From Morella rubra (lineage: Eukaryota; Streptophyta; Magnoliopsida; Fagales; Myricaceae): a DNA stretch of 64,000 nucleotides. The DNA is taken from positions 4,982,893 to 5,046,892 of the forward strand of contig CM025855.1 in the NCBI GenBank assembly GCA_003952965.2. Direction: 5' to 3'. The position numbers and the translations under genes are program-made. A model generated the notes under the pieces. It was not told where the DNA came from and searched no databases. It saw only the letters and a list, made by a program, of their open reading frames with translations. This document shows, one piece after another, positions 47,733 through 59,570 of the stretch (its first letter is position 1; each line of letters opens with the position of its first letter).

Positions 47733-47870
47733 CTAGTGGTTGAAGATGTTGAGGAGGGAGACTCTGGTTTTGACTAGACACTTTGAGAGGCGTTCCAGCG
47801 CTTCTTCAAAATCTTGAATGCTTGACTCCAACTCTCCCAAAATCGTCCTGCACGTTCTCCACTTGCTCGG
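47733..47870 (-). pseudogene. C-terminal remnant of a DUF241 gene, inverted
   Basis: On the minus strand, EQVENVQ is followed after a frame break by LGELESSIQDFEEALERLSK and CLVKTRVSLLNIFNH, then a stop at 47733. This is the characteristic end of DUF241 proteins (ELE-IQDLEEGLE-L-RRLIKTRVSLLNI-NH). It faces the other way from the N-terminal and middle parts at 32.2-36.4 kb and lies just outside the right inverted arm. It overlaps the likely 3'UTR of the next gene (stop at 48029). Confidence 0.8.
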
Positions 47871-48028
47871 TGGAATCAGATTTTCTTGTTTTATGATTGA
47901 TGAGAGATTGCAACGAAGTCCCAAACGTGTAATCGCTAAGCAACTCCAAATTTGGTTACTAGTTTTCAAAATATCTAGCGCAAGAGACTCATGGAAAATC
48001 TTTTGAAAAGTATAATTTAAGCTCTCAC

Positions 48029-51000
48029 TCACATGAATTTATTTTCAACTATCTTCGTAAGTTCCTCCAGTTTTTCAATTATCCTTGGATTCATCAGGTC
48101 CCTAGCCTCCCTTATGAGAGTGCCTTCCCTGCTGAAATGATAGGCATCCACCACAGCCTTTATCCAGGTGTGCAGCTTCTCTGGTGTCCTGCAAAATTTA
48201 TAAGCAAATAAAATAAAAAGGAGCCTCAGACAACCACGGACAGTGGTGAATTTCCAAAATCTAGCAGGTTGATCATTGAACTGCAAAAAAAATATAATTT
48301 GTGCACATAAGTTTCAAAAGCATACGTGTATAGATTATCTACATCCTTTCCTTCAAGTTCTTGTCCTGGGGTAAACGCGTCTTGTAGGGCACACAGCCGC
48401 TCCTCAGGATCGTCAATTGTGAGAAGATACTTAACTATCCGAATCTCTTTTGGCATAAGCCTCTGAAGATTGCCTCTGGCAGTCATATACAAATGGTATA
48501 GTACGTCTTTTACCTGCAACGGAAGAGAAAAAATTACTAATACTAAAACAGCATTACAACACCAGAAAATGACAGTACAGCATAGCAACTAAATTGTAGA
48601 GTCAAACTATATTATGAAATGGTAGGGAAATATTGTAGAACTTCTACGAGCTAGATTAGCTCAATTTGATGCTTTTGTTTTCCTTTTGAGTGTCCCTATG
48701 ACTAAATTTAAATTGACACTCGCAGTATGAGAACAACGAAAATTGATCTTCCTTCCCACTTTCTCCCAAGTCCCCATAAGCAGAAACTTTATGTTCTCCT
48801 CCTTTTCCTTTAGATTGATCTCTCATCCTCTGCAACTCCTTTTGAGCACAATGACAGATATGTTATCTTTAGCGCTATCAGTGATTTTCTTTTTGCTAAT
48901 TGGTAATTGACGATTCAATAAAGAGATAACAGTTTTGCTTCATTGGAATCTGTAGAATGTTCCCAGCATCCCAAGGCAGCACTATATGTCCAAGATCGAA
49001 AAGGAAAAACAAACAACAAAAGATAAAATAGACAGCAATAGGGCTTTTCTGAGACTAAGCACTTACCTCATCTTTTGTCATGTTTGACTCCTTGGCGGCA
49101 GACCAAGCTTTTGTGATCATCAACACCAATGCTGAATCGAGTTGATTTTTCTCAGCCAAATTGTCTATCTTCCTGCAAGCAGCATCTACAGAAGGAGAAT
49201 TGATAATATCTTGGAATTTCAACTCTGCAGCATTGAGTGCTTCAATGTTTTCAGTTGCTGTATCATAGGATTGTACGGCAGCCAAGCACATGTTCCCAAG
49301 CTTCGCCAGAGCTAGTCATATAAAACAAATAAATACTATCAGTACTATCGACAATGTAATAGAAATTTGTTTAAGGTTGAAAATGCAGTCTGGCCTCCTA
49401 AACTGGCTCATTTCAAGGCATGTCAGGCCAGATTAGTTTCACTTGTTTTCCTTTGAGGCAGAATTTTGCCTAAGAAATTCAGGCCAATAAACTGCCATTC
49501 CAAGTTACATAACTGAATCAACTACAGAGCAAGTAATATCTTATGTTATTTCAATAGCAATAAGAGTGAAACATATACCACGTGGCATTTTTATTATTCC
49601 GGAAGATATGATGCATATGATATGGTCAAGAAGGTGGATAGCAACAGTCTTGGACTTATTAATCATTCAAATACGCATTTGGTTCTATAGTCTATTAGAA
49701 CAATTAAGCCAATAGGTGATCCAGATATCACTGCTATTCCTTCAAACTCTAAGTAGAACCAAAGATGAGGACTAAAAATTTTAGCTAATTAGCCCTCAAC
49801 TTAGCGATATGTAAACCAAGCAATGGCATGGGTTGTTAAGCACATAAATTATATAAAAAGAAACATCAACTAATGGAAAGAAACATTAACTGATATATGT
49901 TCAACAATTAGGATTTAGTTATTCTCACCATTTTGGTCCAAAGGATTTTCATAGTAGGATTCAGCTACTGTATGAAGGTGCACAAAAAATTCTTTTGTGA
50001 AATCTTTACGACGCCTGGCAACAACTTCACTAATATCTGATGGTGATCCTCTGATCACCTGAAGAAGTTCATTATGTCTTTGCACATCTTCATCAATCTG
50101 TTGAAAAGACATTTCTGATAAATTCCCATATAACACCAACCCAGACATCACAGTACCATCTCTTGATTAAAGAACAATCACAGAGCAATAAACTTTCCCC
50201 CTCAGAAGTGACAAAGAAAAGTGTATTATTTTCCTCAAGGAATATGCGAGGAATTTATTAGCAAATATCTATCCTGCACATGGATATATCTAGAGGTCGT
50301 AAATAGCTTGCACCCCTTGTGTACAAACAAATATCTAGACAGGTAGGAAAATATACAAATGCAGAGTAAGCAACTGCTCATAGGATTCATCAGAAAAGAT
50401 GGTGTCTCTTCATCTTCCCATATACCGAGACGATACCAATAGACTATTTGACACTCGGAAATCAGAACGAACAATATCTGAGGGAGAAGAATCACTCTCA
50501 AAAAGGTCAATTGATAGATTGCACAGCCCACCTCTTTCAGCTTCCTTCCTAGCCTGAGTAGCTTGTGCTTCATTCCAGGATTATCCTCACTATCTGCTCG
50601 ATCTTGGCAACGCCTAAAGAAATGAGGCCGCATATTGTCCCACTCCTTGCTGAAAGCTAATAACCTTCTCCAGTCAGTCGGGGTGGGCTTGTCAACCAAG
50701 AAAACCTCAATCAACTTGTCACATACTCGGATCATTTTGTGATCGTCCAGGCCCTCAGTGCCATCCTCCTCCTCCTTCTTTCCATCACATTTCCCAGTTT
50801 CATCCTGAGTTTGCACGGGATGAGAAGCATTGAAAACTGATGATTCCTCTGCACGACAATTATTCGGTACAGCAGTTGTATCCCCAACAACAGCAGCAAG
50901 AGTGGTGGACCACGTAAACCTGTGCGGATTAATCACCAAACGACAACCTGAAAATACAAATAATCATCACTTATACAGTGCGCCTTCCGTTTGGTCACAC

Positions 51001-51500
51001 TTGCACGACACCAATAGAACATTTGACAGAGTTGAAAAAGGACTCTGAACCGAGAGATTGAACACAACAAAGAAGAATGCAAGATAAAAGGTCTACCAAG
51101 CACTAGAGCAACCTTTATTGATTTACTGAACTTAAAACTTTTCACGTCCAGAAATTAGAAGTGGTATGTATGCCAACACCTTTTCTCCTTCGTTACTAAA
51201 AGAAGGTTAGCGCCAAAGTAACGACTAAAATCTCTAGGAGGTTTAGAAAAAAGGCTTCTGAATCTGATGGGAAGAACTACACAGGAAATTTGTCAATTTT
51301 TCTTTGGTTTCCGAAAGAAAGCTTCCGATATTGCGACTTAAGTGAAGAAGTTCCAAAGAAGAGCTCTTACCTTTGATTCTAGAAGAGGGAAAAAAGGCAA
51401 TTCGGTTTGAGCTTCTGAAAAAAGTTCCTGTTGCAACGAAAGTAGGAGCTCTTACTGGGAAAGAGCAAGAGGCCTGGAGAGTCGCAGAAAGGAAATCCAT
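48029..51500 (-). CDS. Chloroplast protein similar to Arabidopsis At4g37920
   Basis: Six coding exons, minus strand: 51371-51500, 50532-50947, 49929-50097, 49067-49311, 48326-48513 and 48029-48188. The phases agree and the product is 435 aa, close to the Arabidopsis length. The first ~45 residues are rich in Ser, Phe, Arg and Thr with almost no acidic residues, as in a chloroplast transit peptide. The body is soluble and mainly helical in look (GLDDHKMIRVCDKLIEVFLV, KPTPTDWRRLLAFSKEWDNM, RPHFF, VQRHNELLQVI, DFTKEFFVHLHTVAESYYEN, AWSAAKESNMTKDE, LPKEIRIVKYLLTIDDPEER-like, EKLHTWIKAVVDAY). TAIR-style annotation calls At4g37920 endoribonuclease E-like; I see no catalytic motif that proves this. 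Starts at the first ATG of the transit-peptide exon, with a telo-box upstream. The 3' flank carries a DUF241 remnant. Confidence 0.88.
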
Positions 51501-51577
51501 ACCTAGTTTGAAGAAAATTGTTCAAACAATTTTAAAGAATTGCTGAGAATTACCCTGCCTTTTTTTTGACGAGGGGT

Positions 51578-51586
51578 TTAGGGTTT
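51578..51586 (-). promoter_or_regulatory. telo-box in the leader of the At4g37920-like gene
   Basis: Minus-strand AAACCCTAA about 80 bases upstream of the start codon. This element is common near the transcription starts of plant genes for translation and organelle biogenesis. Confidence 0.5.
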
Positions 51587-51599
51587 CAGATGGAATAAA

Positions 51600-53615
51600 T
51601 CAACTAAACCCAGAGGAGGGTTTTAATCTAGACGTTCGGTTGGACACAAACAGAAACACTGATATTATGAAGCCATGGGAACCGTCGTCGTTTTTCCAGA
51701 TTCCGGTAATGGTAGTGGCTGAAATAATTTACTTCTATAACTTTTCGTCTCATTACTAGCCATTGGTAACGAATTGAATGAGCGTTACTGAATGTTGCAC
51801 CCACTACTATCTCTGTCGCTCTCGTAGTCGTCGATTTACTAGCGAAAAAAAAAAAAAATCGTCCTTGGAATTCCAGAATTGTCCATATCGATCAATAAGA
51901 ATATCAAGAAAAGTTCTTATATAGGTTTTAGTCATCCGTAGCCTCACAAGTCAAATGGTAATTCTTCATTTATTGAGCTTCAATTTTGTGAGACTAGTTT
52001 TGATTTGAAAAGCTTTAAAAGATTCTCTCGAAAGTGTTTTACAGATAACAGACAATAAGTCCAAAAAATTTTGTACTAGAACTTTTAGTTTTAGAGTCTA
52101 ACCTGTTGGGTTAGTTTCAGTTGATAAGCATCTTATATAATATAATGCATGTCCAAAAATTAAATATCCTACTTGGAAATAAAAATTTTATTTAGTTCCC
52201 CAATTCCCTATCCTTTTAATTGACATTAGAGATATGTCCTTAATAAAAAGCACCTTGAGTCACTCTCTAGTTTTGGCGTGGCACAATCTGTACACGGCAA
52301 AGGAATTGCATATGTTCATGTCAAAAAAAGTAGCTAGAGGCAAAATTTCACATATCCTTATCAGCTGAAAATATATATTTTTTGATGTATGAAGTACTAT
52401 GTTTTTTTTTTAACGGGATATCGGGCTAGTTTATGCTTACCTCGACTAATTTCAGGACATGTATAGTCTTCATATCCCACACAAAATCATACAATTACTG
52501 ACTTATTAATAGCACTTATGAGATTTTAAACTTAAAACATTAGAGGGAGTAAACCACCAAAGTCTAAACTTTAAACCACCAAAGTCTAAACTTTTAACCA
52601 CTAGACTACCTCTCGATATTGTATCAAGTACTAGTAATAATCTTTTTTTTCTATAAGTAAGTACTAGTAATAATCACATTGTAACAAAGTAAATAATTAA
52701 TCTGAGCAGCTACCATCAAAAGAAAAAACAAAATAAAGATTTATTAGAGAGTATAAATCATACAGAGTAGGGGCGGTCGCCTCATGTTCTGTAATTAGTA
52801 TTACAGGATTTTTGCACATCGTTTAATTGAGTAACTAATTTTCAGGAGAGAGTAAAAGGAGGATAATTAATTAATTAATAACAAATAGAACCCCCATATA
52901 GTGGTTATTATTTTTCTTAGAAGTTCTTTAATTTGTGTATCAATTCTTCTATGTCTTGTCTTGTATAAAACATGGATTTAATTCTAATAATAATATTAGG
53001 ATCCCTTAATTTTAAGCTACAAAATCTAGGTTTTTTAGACCATAGCTTTAAAGGAATTTTCACTCTAAAATTTTATATATCCATTGAGTTTCTTCAAGTA
53101 TATAAATTTTTTCACCACACTTGGGAGGTTAAAAGTCAAGAGTACACTTGTGATTATGCTGTGTAAGTACAAGTATTTTGACTAATTCAGTAAGATGAAT
53201 ATGAGTATGAATAATATGCAAAGGACAATATTGGGATAATAAATTATTTCCAACTAAAAAATCAGCATGCATATTTGAAAAACATAAAATTTTGAAATTA
53301 TAAGTTTCTTTCCATTTAATCAAACTGCAACCTTTGAATAACCCGAACAACTTGAACTAGGCTTTGATATCAATTTACAAAGCTGAGCTTGATAACTTTA
53401 AAAAATATAGAAAAGAGAAAAGTAGTAGTAGAGAAAGTGTTTATAACGAGAAATAGGAGAAGAGCAACTATGCCGGATGTCTCATTGTGTAAGAGGTATG
53501 GTATTTTATAGAAAAAGATATAATTATTGGAGTATCTTCTTTTTAAAAGATAGATAATTTGATGTATTATTTCTGATAAGATTCGTCGTACGTTAAATTC
53601 ATATGCGTTATCTTC

Positions 53616-53665
<50 letters not shown>

Positions 53666-54109
53666 GTCATTCAAAAATCTTGACTTTTTATTTTTTAAAA
53701 AGGAGAGTGTCATGAATTATATTATTTATAATTCTTTATCTTCTTAATAAAATTTTAAAAAAATTCAATAAATATAATATACTAATTTATAGTATTTAAT
53801 GTCGGAAAGTTTTTAACTTATAATATTTATCTCGCAGCATGCAATTTGGACCGAAATTTGTAGACGGTCTCTGGATTCTGGAGGACAACATTACTTGAAA
53901 AAATTGTATGTTGTGGACGGATTAGAGGAATAACTAGCATTTTCCTAAGCAGGCGTGGAGGGTAGATTAGTACTTTACTGAAGTGAACGTTAATTCGTTA
54001 AACGGAGCCAAGACAACAACGGCTACTACAACTGTGCCCAGCGAAGCTCTTCTCAAAGGAAATTTTTAATTTAGCTTTTCCCGCGGGAATTCTGAGCCAA
54101 AACTAGGCA
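51600..54109. other. Divergent intergenic region
   Basis: Separates the At4g37920-like gene (-) from the PPR gene (+) and must contain both promoters. Mostly AT-rich. A short duplication 'accaaagtctaaacttt' lies at about 52555-52595. Near 53.35-53.40 kb a degenerate 'ggctttgatatcaa' looks like a relic LTR/primer-binding region, but no element can be drawn. Confidence 0.45.
53622..53662. repeat. (AT)n microsatellite
   Basis: About 20 uninterrupted AT units in the intergenic region. Confidence 0.95.
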
Positions 54110-55972
54110 ATGGTCTCGGCGACTTTCCTCTTACCAGGATTCTCTTCTTCCCAGCCACCTTCACTTTTCTCTTTTCGACCATCCAATTCTTCAACACAAA
54201 GGAAGAAATCAAAATTAAAGAACGACAACCATTCCAGGGCCGCCACCAGTTTCCGTTGCCTCTGTACTGAAAATCCCACTTCAACGTCCCACTGTCAGAA
54301 ACCAAGCAATATCTCCTGCTCCCATGGAAGCCTAGATGTCGATTTCCTTGAGGACCAGTCAGAGAGCCAGTGGGTCAGTGCTGACCGGCTCGCGCTTTGG
54401 CTCCGATCAAGTCGCAGTTTGAAAGAGGTCAAAAGAATACATGCAGTTGTTGTGAAATTTTTGCGGGTTTCAGTCACATACGTAGGAAATAATTTGATAA
54501 GTACGTATTTGGGTTTCGGGAAATTAGTTGAGGCTCGTAAAGTGTTTGATAAAATTCCAAATAAGAATGTGGTTACGTGGACTGCTATCATTGATGGTTA
54601 TTTGGGCGTTGGTTTGGACGATGAGGCTTTGAGGTTGTTTGATAATTCCATTAGAAATGGGGTTCGAGCAAATGCGAAGATGTCTGTGTGTGTTTTGAAT
54701 TTGTGTACCAGGAGATTGGATTTCGAGCTGGGACGTCAAATTCATTCTCGTCTTGTGAAATGTGGTTCTAGGAACTTGATTTTGGATAGTGCCGTTGTTC
54801 ACTTCTATGCGCAATGTCGGGAGCTGCCAAGTGCATTTCGTGCATTTGATCGGATGCCAGAGCGGGACGTGGTTTGTTGGACGACAATGATTACTGCTTG
54901 TTCACAACAATGGCAGGGACAGGAGGTCTTTTTGCTGTTCTCGCGAATGTTAAGTAACGGATTTTCCCCCAATGAGTTCACAGTATGTGGTGTTCTTAAG
55001 GCTTGTGGAGAGGAGAAGGCATTAACATTTGGGAGGCAGTTACACGGTGCTATAGTGAAGAAAATATGTAAAAATGATGTTTTTATAGGTAGTTCGCTTG
55101 TTGATATGTATGCAAAATGTGGGGAGATGATAGATTCTAGAAAAGTCTTCAACAGAATGAGGAATAGGAACACGGTTACTTGGACATCATTTATAGCAGG
55201 ATATGCTCGACAGGGGCTTGGTGAAGAGGCCATTAGACTTTTTAGAGTGATGAAGAGACGGAATATACATGCTAACAACTTGACCATTGTAAGCGTCCTC
55301 GGGGCTTGTGGCTCAATGGAGGCTGCACTACTGGGAAGGGAACTTCATGCACAAATAATCAAGAATTCTGTTGAAACGAATATATATATAGGGAGCACCC
55401 TAGTATGGTTTTACTGTAGGTGTGCAGAGTACCTTTATGCTTTCAATGTACTCCAACAGATGCCTCTTAGAGATGTTGTCTCATGGACAGCCATTATTTC
55501 TGGTAGTGCACGATTTGGGCATGAGTCCGAGGCTCTTGAGTTCTTGAAAGAAATGATGGAGGAAGGTGTGGATCCTAACTCTTTCACTTATTCATCAGCT
55601 TTGAAAGCGTGTGCTAATATGGAAGCTGTCCGTCAAGGGAAATTGATTCATTGCCGTGCAAACAAGACCCCTGCCTTGTCTAATGTATATGTAGGTAGTG
55701 CATTAATTAATATGTATGCGAAATGTGGATATGTATCGGAGGCATTCCGTGTGTTTGACAGCATGCCAGAACGGAATTTGGTTTCTTGGAAGGCTATGAT
55801 TTTGGGTTATGCAAAGAATGGGCTCTGCCAAGAGGCTTTGAAGCTCATGTATAGGATGAAAGCAGAAGGTATCGAGGTGGATGATTACATCATTGCAACA
55901 GTTTTCACAGCATGTGGAGACATCAAGTGGGATAAGGAACCTTCATCTGAATATTGCTTGCTGTCTAGTTGA
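54110..55972 (+). CDS. PDM1: Chloroplast PPR protein, PDM1/SEL1 (At4g18520) orthologue
   Basis: Intronless, 620 aa (Arabidopsis protein about 617). A Ser/Pro/Phe-rich N-terminus fits a plastid transit peptide. From about residue 115 onward, PLS-type pentatricopeptide repeats follow one another, recognisable by NVVTWTAIIDGYL, DVVCWTTMITACS, NTVTWTSFIAGYA, DVVSWTAIISGSA and NLVSWKAMILGYA, alternating with VGNNLIS/IGSSLVDMYAKCG/VGSALINMYAKCG helices. There is no E or DYW domain: it ends soon after EVDDYIIATVFTACGD. Blocks such as HAQIIKNSVETNIYIGSTLV and FKEM-type HESEALEFLKEM, and the short tail, match my memory of At4g18520 nearly residue by residue. In Arabidopsis that protein is needed for plastid-encoded polymerase-dependent expression, accD editing and splicing of some plastid introns; loss gives pigment-defective seedlings. 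The start is the first ATG of the transit-peptide frame. Confidence 0.93.
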   Translation: MVSATFLLPGFSSSQPPSLFSFRPSNSSTQRKKSKLKNDNHSRAATSFRCLCTENPTSTSHCQKPSNISCSHGSLDVDFLEDQSESQWVSADRLALWLRSSRSLKEVKRIHAVVVKFLRVSVTYVGNNLISTYLGFGKLVEARKVFDKIPNKNVVTWTAIIDGYLGVGLDDEALRLFDNSIRNGVRANAKMSVCVLNLCTRRLDFELGRQIHSRLVKCGSRNLILDSAVVHFYAQCRELPSAFRAFDRMPERDVVCWTTMITACSQQWQGQEVFLLFSRMLSNGFSPNEFTVCGVLKACGEEKALTFGRQLHGAIVKKICKNDVFIGSSLVDMYAKCGEMIDSRKVFNRMRNRNTVTWTSFIAGYARQGLGEEAIRLFRVMKRRNIHANNLTIVSVLGACGSMEAALLGRELHAQIIKNSVETNIYIGSTLVWFYCRCAEYLYAFNVLQQMPLRDVVSWTAIISGSARFGHESEALEFLKEMMEEGVDPNSFTYSSALKACANMEAVRQGKLIHCRANKTPALSNVYVGSALINMYAKCGYVSEAFRVFDSMPERNLVSWKAMILGYAKNGLCQEALKLMYRMKAEGIEVDDYIIATVFTACGDIKWDKEPSSEYCLLSS

Positions 55973-56637
55973 TCTTTTAACCATAGACTGCAATGGTTGA
56001 ACTATGTACTGCCCAGACCAGCTATATATTCACTACCATAGAGCAGATTTCTATGGACGATGGGGAAGAGCACAGAGTAAATCAATATATGGGATAACAT
56101 TTGCGAGGGCTGATCTGTTCGGACTCCCTGTTTGAACCCTGTCATCTCTGCGTTACATGTAGATATGAAGTAGAAAGGGAAGAAAGAAGAAGGGTTCAGT
56201 TCCAATTCACCTCATTAATCCACTTGATTTTCCCTGCGGCATTTCCAAAGCTCGCATCAGTAACAGGGCGTTACACTTGACAGGTTCATTGTATTAGTAA
56301 TGTAAATTTTCTGTCATACTAAGACAAGTAAATTGTACAGGTGCTCTTTGTAGGAAGAACTATGGGACCGGAAGCCAATTATACTGCTTTCTGGACAATC
56401 TCTCTTTATCTGTGGCATAGAGGTTTGTTGAAGTTCCTTGGTAAAATATCTCTACGTTCTATATCTTTACCCACATGGCAAGAGATTGCACTGCTATTTG
56501 TCCTAAAAGGCAATGGGAAAAAGCTGAACCTATTTTTACCGACTGTAAAAAGGTAATTTGAACACTGTTTCTACTTTTCTTAAAAATTCTAACAAATGGT
56601 GATGTTTGCTTTCTTAAAAAAGTCAAAATTTTTACAA
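55973..56637. other. 3' flank of the PPR gene
   Basis: Likely 3'UTR followed by unassigned sequence; the 63-71 codon frames have no motif. Confidence 0.45.
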
Positions 56638-57015
56638 GGGGAAAATACACTTTTCACCCATGAACTACCATATATTTTACACTTTGCACCCTAAACTACC
56701 AATTTTGACACATTGCACCCTTTAACTACCAATTTTTAACACTTTGCACCCTTTATCAAATTTTCAAACTAAAATGACGATAATGCCCTTAGATATTGTT
56801 GTCAATTCATTAATTTCTCAAGGGTATTATTGTCAAATGGAGGGTGCAAAGTGTTTAATATTAGTAGTTGGAGGGTGTAATGTGTCAAAGTGGGTAGTTT
56901 AGGGTGCAAAATGTATAACATTGGTAGTTTAAGGGTGCAATGTCTTAAAGATGGTAGTTTGGGGTGCAATGTGTCACTACTCCGGTAGTTTATGGGTGAA
57001 AAGTGTATTTTCCCC
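56638..57015. mobile_element. Mutator-like MITE (copy 2, 378 bp)
   Basis: Inverted ends ggggaaaatacacttttcac are flanked by a perfect 9-bp duplication tttttacaa (56629-56637 and 57016-57024). The interior is built of repeated phrases ('ggtagtttagggtgcaa' and relatives) and is longer than copy 1 at 44261-44599 because of additional phrase copies. Non-coding. Confidence 0.9.
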
Positions 57016-57024
57016 TTTTTACAA

Positions 57025-58129
57025 CCAAGTATAAAATCTCAGCCTGGCGAAAAAAAAAAATTAAAATCTTAAAATTTTCACATAAATTCTAATATTTTTT
57101 CACACTAATTTTGATATTTTTTATTAAAAAAAAATTAGATATTTTCTTTCCTTATTTTTTAACCAACTTCACTAAAAATTATTTTACAATAAAACATTCT
57201 TAAATTTTATCACCAATTTTTTACAAAAACTATAAAAGTCGAACTCTTTAAATTTTCTCTTACAAAGTTTTAGCGAGAGTACTACTTTTTTTTTTTTTTT
57301 TTGTGAATTTCTTTTTATTAGAAGTAGTGTAAATTTTTATTGAGTTTTGAAAAAAAATTTATTGTAATTTGTAAAAAGACATTGAAGATTGTGAAAAATG
57401 GTTATAATTTATAAAAAAAACCGAGGAATTCATAAAAAGTTATTAGAGATGAGAAAATTTTCAAGCTTTTGAACTGAAAAAGCGAAAACTACAAGCAAGC
57501 TGTTTCCCGGTGCTAATTTTGCCAATATGTCATTGAGAATCGTGTTTCAACTCATTTTGGTGTCTATCGGAGGGATCAAAATCCTATTCAATTTGCTTTT
57601 AATCTAATGCGAAGAGGATCATGGTCTATGGGATTGCCCAATGCCCATTGATATCGACTTTGAACAGTGGGCTTGGCTCTTGATGAGCTCATTCGGGAAT
57701 TAAGTGGAAAATTCAAAACTCTCAACCTTCTCACATTTTACTTAAAAACAAAAAGAAAATATGAATTTGGGGTTAATCTCATTTTTCTGGAAAGCCACGA
57801 TCAATACGCATAATATTACTAATAAAAAAGCCTTTAAATATTTGGGTTCTCTTGAATTCAGGGGGCTAAGCCTGAGGCAATGGCCCCCCTCCTCCTTTCG
57901 CCCATGGATTAAATCTTTTAGTTTTATGAAATTATTTAGAACATTCAAGTTCAATATTTTTTTTTAAAAAAAGAAAAAGAAATAAGTCGTTCCATAGGTC
58001 GTAGTTTTTAGAGGCTAGCACGTAGGTTATAAAACTCTAATACTTGTGTTATGGAGTAGTAGCAAACATGATAGGGTTTATGATTAGAGAAATTTTGACA
58101 TTTTCCAAATCAAGGTCCACGTCTAGCGG
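57025..58129. other. AT-rich intergenic region
   Basis: Homopolymer-rich sequence (57.04-57.48 kb) without structure that I can name. The small stretch 57840-57900 (ggggctaagcctgaggcaat) looks like a scrap of another repeat. Confidence 0.4.
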
Positions 58130-59570
58130 TCTATGAAAGAGTGGGGTCCAAATGCCCGACCCGTTCTTACGTTTTTTTCCGTTCGACACTTTTCAGCCCA
58201 TGGACTTCCCGCTTCTCGCGCTCGTCTTGTCCATCTGAAAATCCTCCCCCTGCTCCCCCTTCCCAAGGACAAAAGAACTCGTATCTTTCAAGATATTTAC
58301 TGCCGGAACTGTTATTTATCCAGATATTCTTCACCAATCCTACTTCTCCATTCTTTTCCTCGACAGGTGCTTTAGTCCTCTCAGATCTGTGAGATTTCTT
58401 TCCCACTTTCTGTTCTCGCATTGGGACTTTTATCTGGATTTGCTACGATTTTTGGTTGCCAACTTCTAATGCTACTTGTTTCATGTTTGTGATGTGATTT
58501 TTATTACTAATGGGATTCGTGAGATTGAAGTCTTTTGATGTTGTCTTTCTAATTTATGTCGTTTCTTTGAACTGGTGTGACTTTTGTTTGTTTTCTTTCT
58601 TGCTTTGTGCATTTCTCCGGGTTGTTTTTCCTTTACTTTCTTGGCAGTTTGTTGTGTGACATATACAAACTTTCAATGTCTCTCTTTGATTTCTGGAATC
58701 ATGGTTTAGGATTCAAACGTTATAAGTTTTTGTATTAGCTCCTGACCGGGTCATTTAATGATATTTTTAAGTGGGCCCAATGGGCAGTAATACGGTCGGG
58801 TTTCTTTTTGCGGAAGGTGTCTGGTCTGAGGATCTCTTGACAAGCTGTAGATTCATGTATGCAGCAATAGTCTAGATGGGATTTAATCATTTAAGCACGA
58901 GTCTTTGTGACTAGGAGATCATGGAGGTATATGGCTGTTGAATTTTCGCCATTTACCAATGTTAGCTTGTGTTTTGGCTTGGTTGCCTGGTGGTTTCTGT
59001 CCTCGGTCTTGCTCTTGCGATCTGATATATTTGCATCTGGGTATTGCGTTTTTTTATCCCCCATGGTCTTCTGGATCACTTCTCTTTAAGGCCATAGTGT
59101 CATTTTAGATGCTGCTAGGGGCTATGGGTTAGATAGGGTATCATACATTGGACTTGCACTAGGGCAAACACATATCCAATCACTTACGGCACTCTAGAAA
59201 CCTGAATAATTTACTCTGTGGTGCTCCTTTTTTGTCCTATCACTGCTTTATGAGTGTCTCAAGTTTGTATTATTACCTTCTAAATGTGACATGTAAGGTT
59301 CTCTTGAGTGAGTATTCAAGGTTTCATGGGTTGGACGAAAATAGCAATCAATGCGTTAAGATTTTGAGGTCATCGCTTTTAATGGCTTAATTTGTTTTTT
59401 TTTTCATATGCATATGTTTGCAAAATAATGGCATCTTTAAGCTCTTGTTTAACTTTTGGTAGGAGCATGCATTAACTTCTTAAATTCTATCTGCAAGCGT
59501 GCAACAACATCTAAAATTGTAGGGCCTTGTTTTGATAATTTTTTTTTTCAGTCTTTAGTTTGCTGGCATT
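58130..59570 (+). promoter_or_regulatory. 5' leader and leader intron of the glutaredoxin-DEP-DUF547 gene
   Basis: Pyrimidine-rich, less AT-rich sequence at 58.13-58.40 kb is the probable first non-coding exon. A donor candidate is atct/gtgaga near 58388. The acceptor ttttttttcag near 59550 is followed by 22 nt of leader and the ATG at 59571. The ~1.1-kb interval is T-rich, as in plant introns. Frames inside it show no motif. Confidence 0.5.

Noticed and set aside
54295-55287. Minus-strand frames of 96-160 codons inside the PPR gene
   Set aside because: They are the antisense of a strongly conserved coding sequence and have no features of their own.
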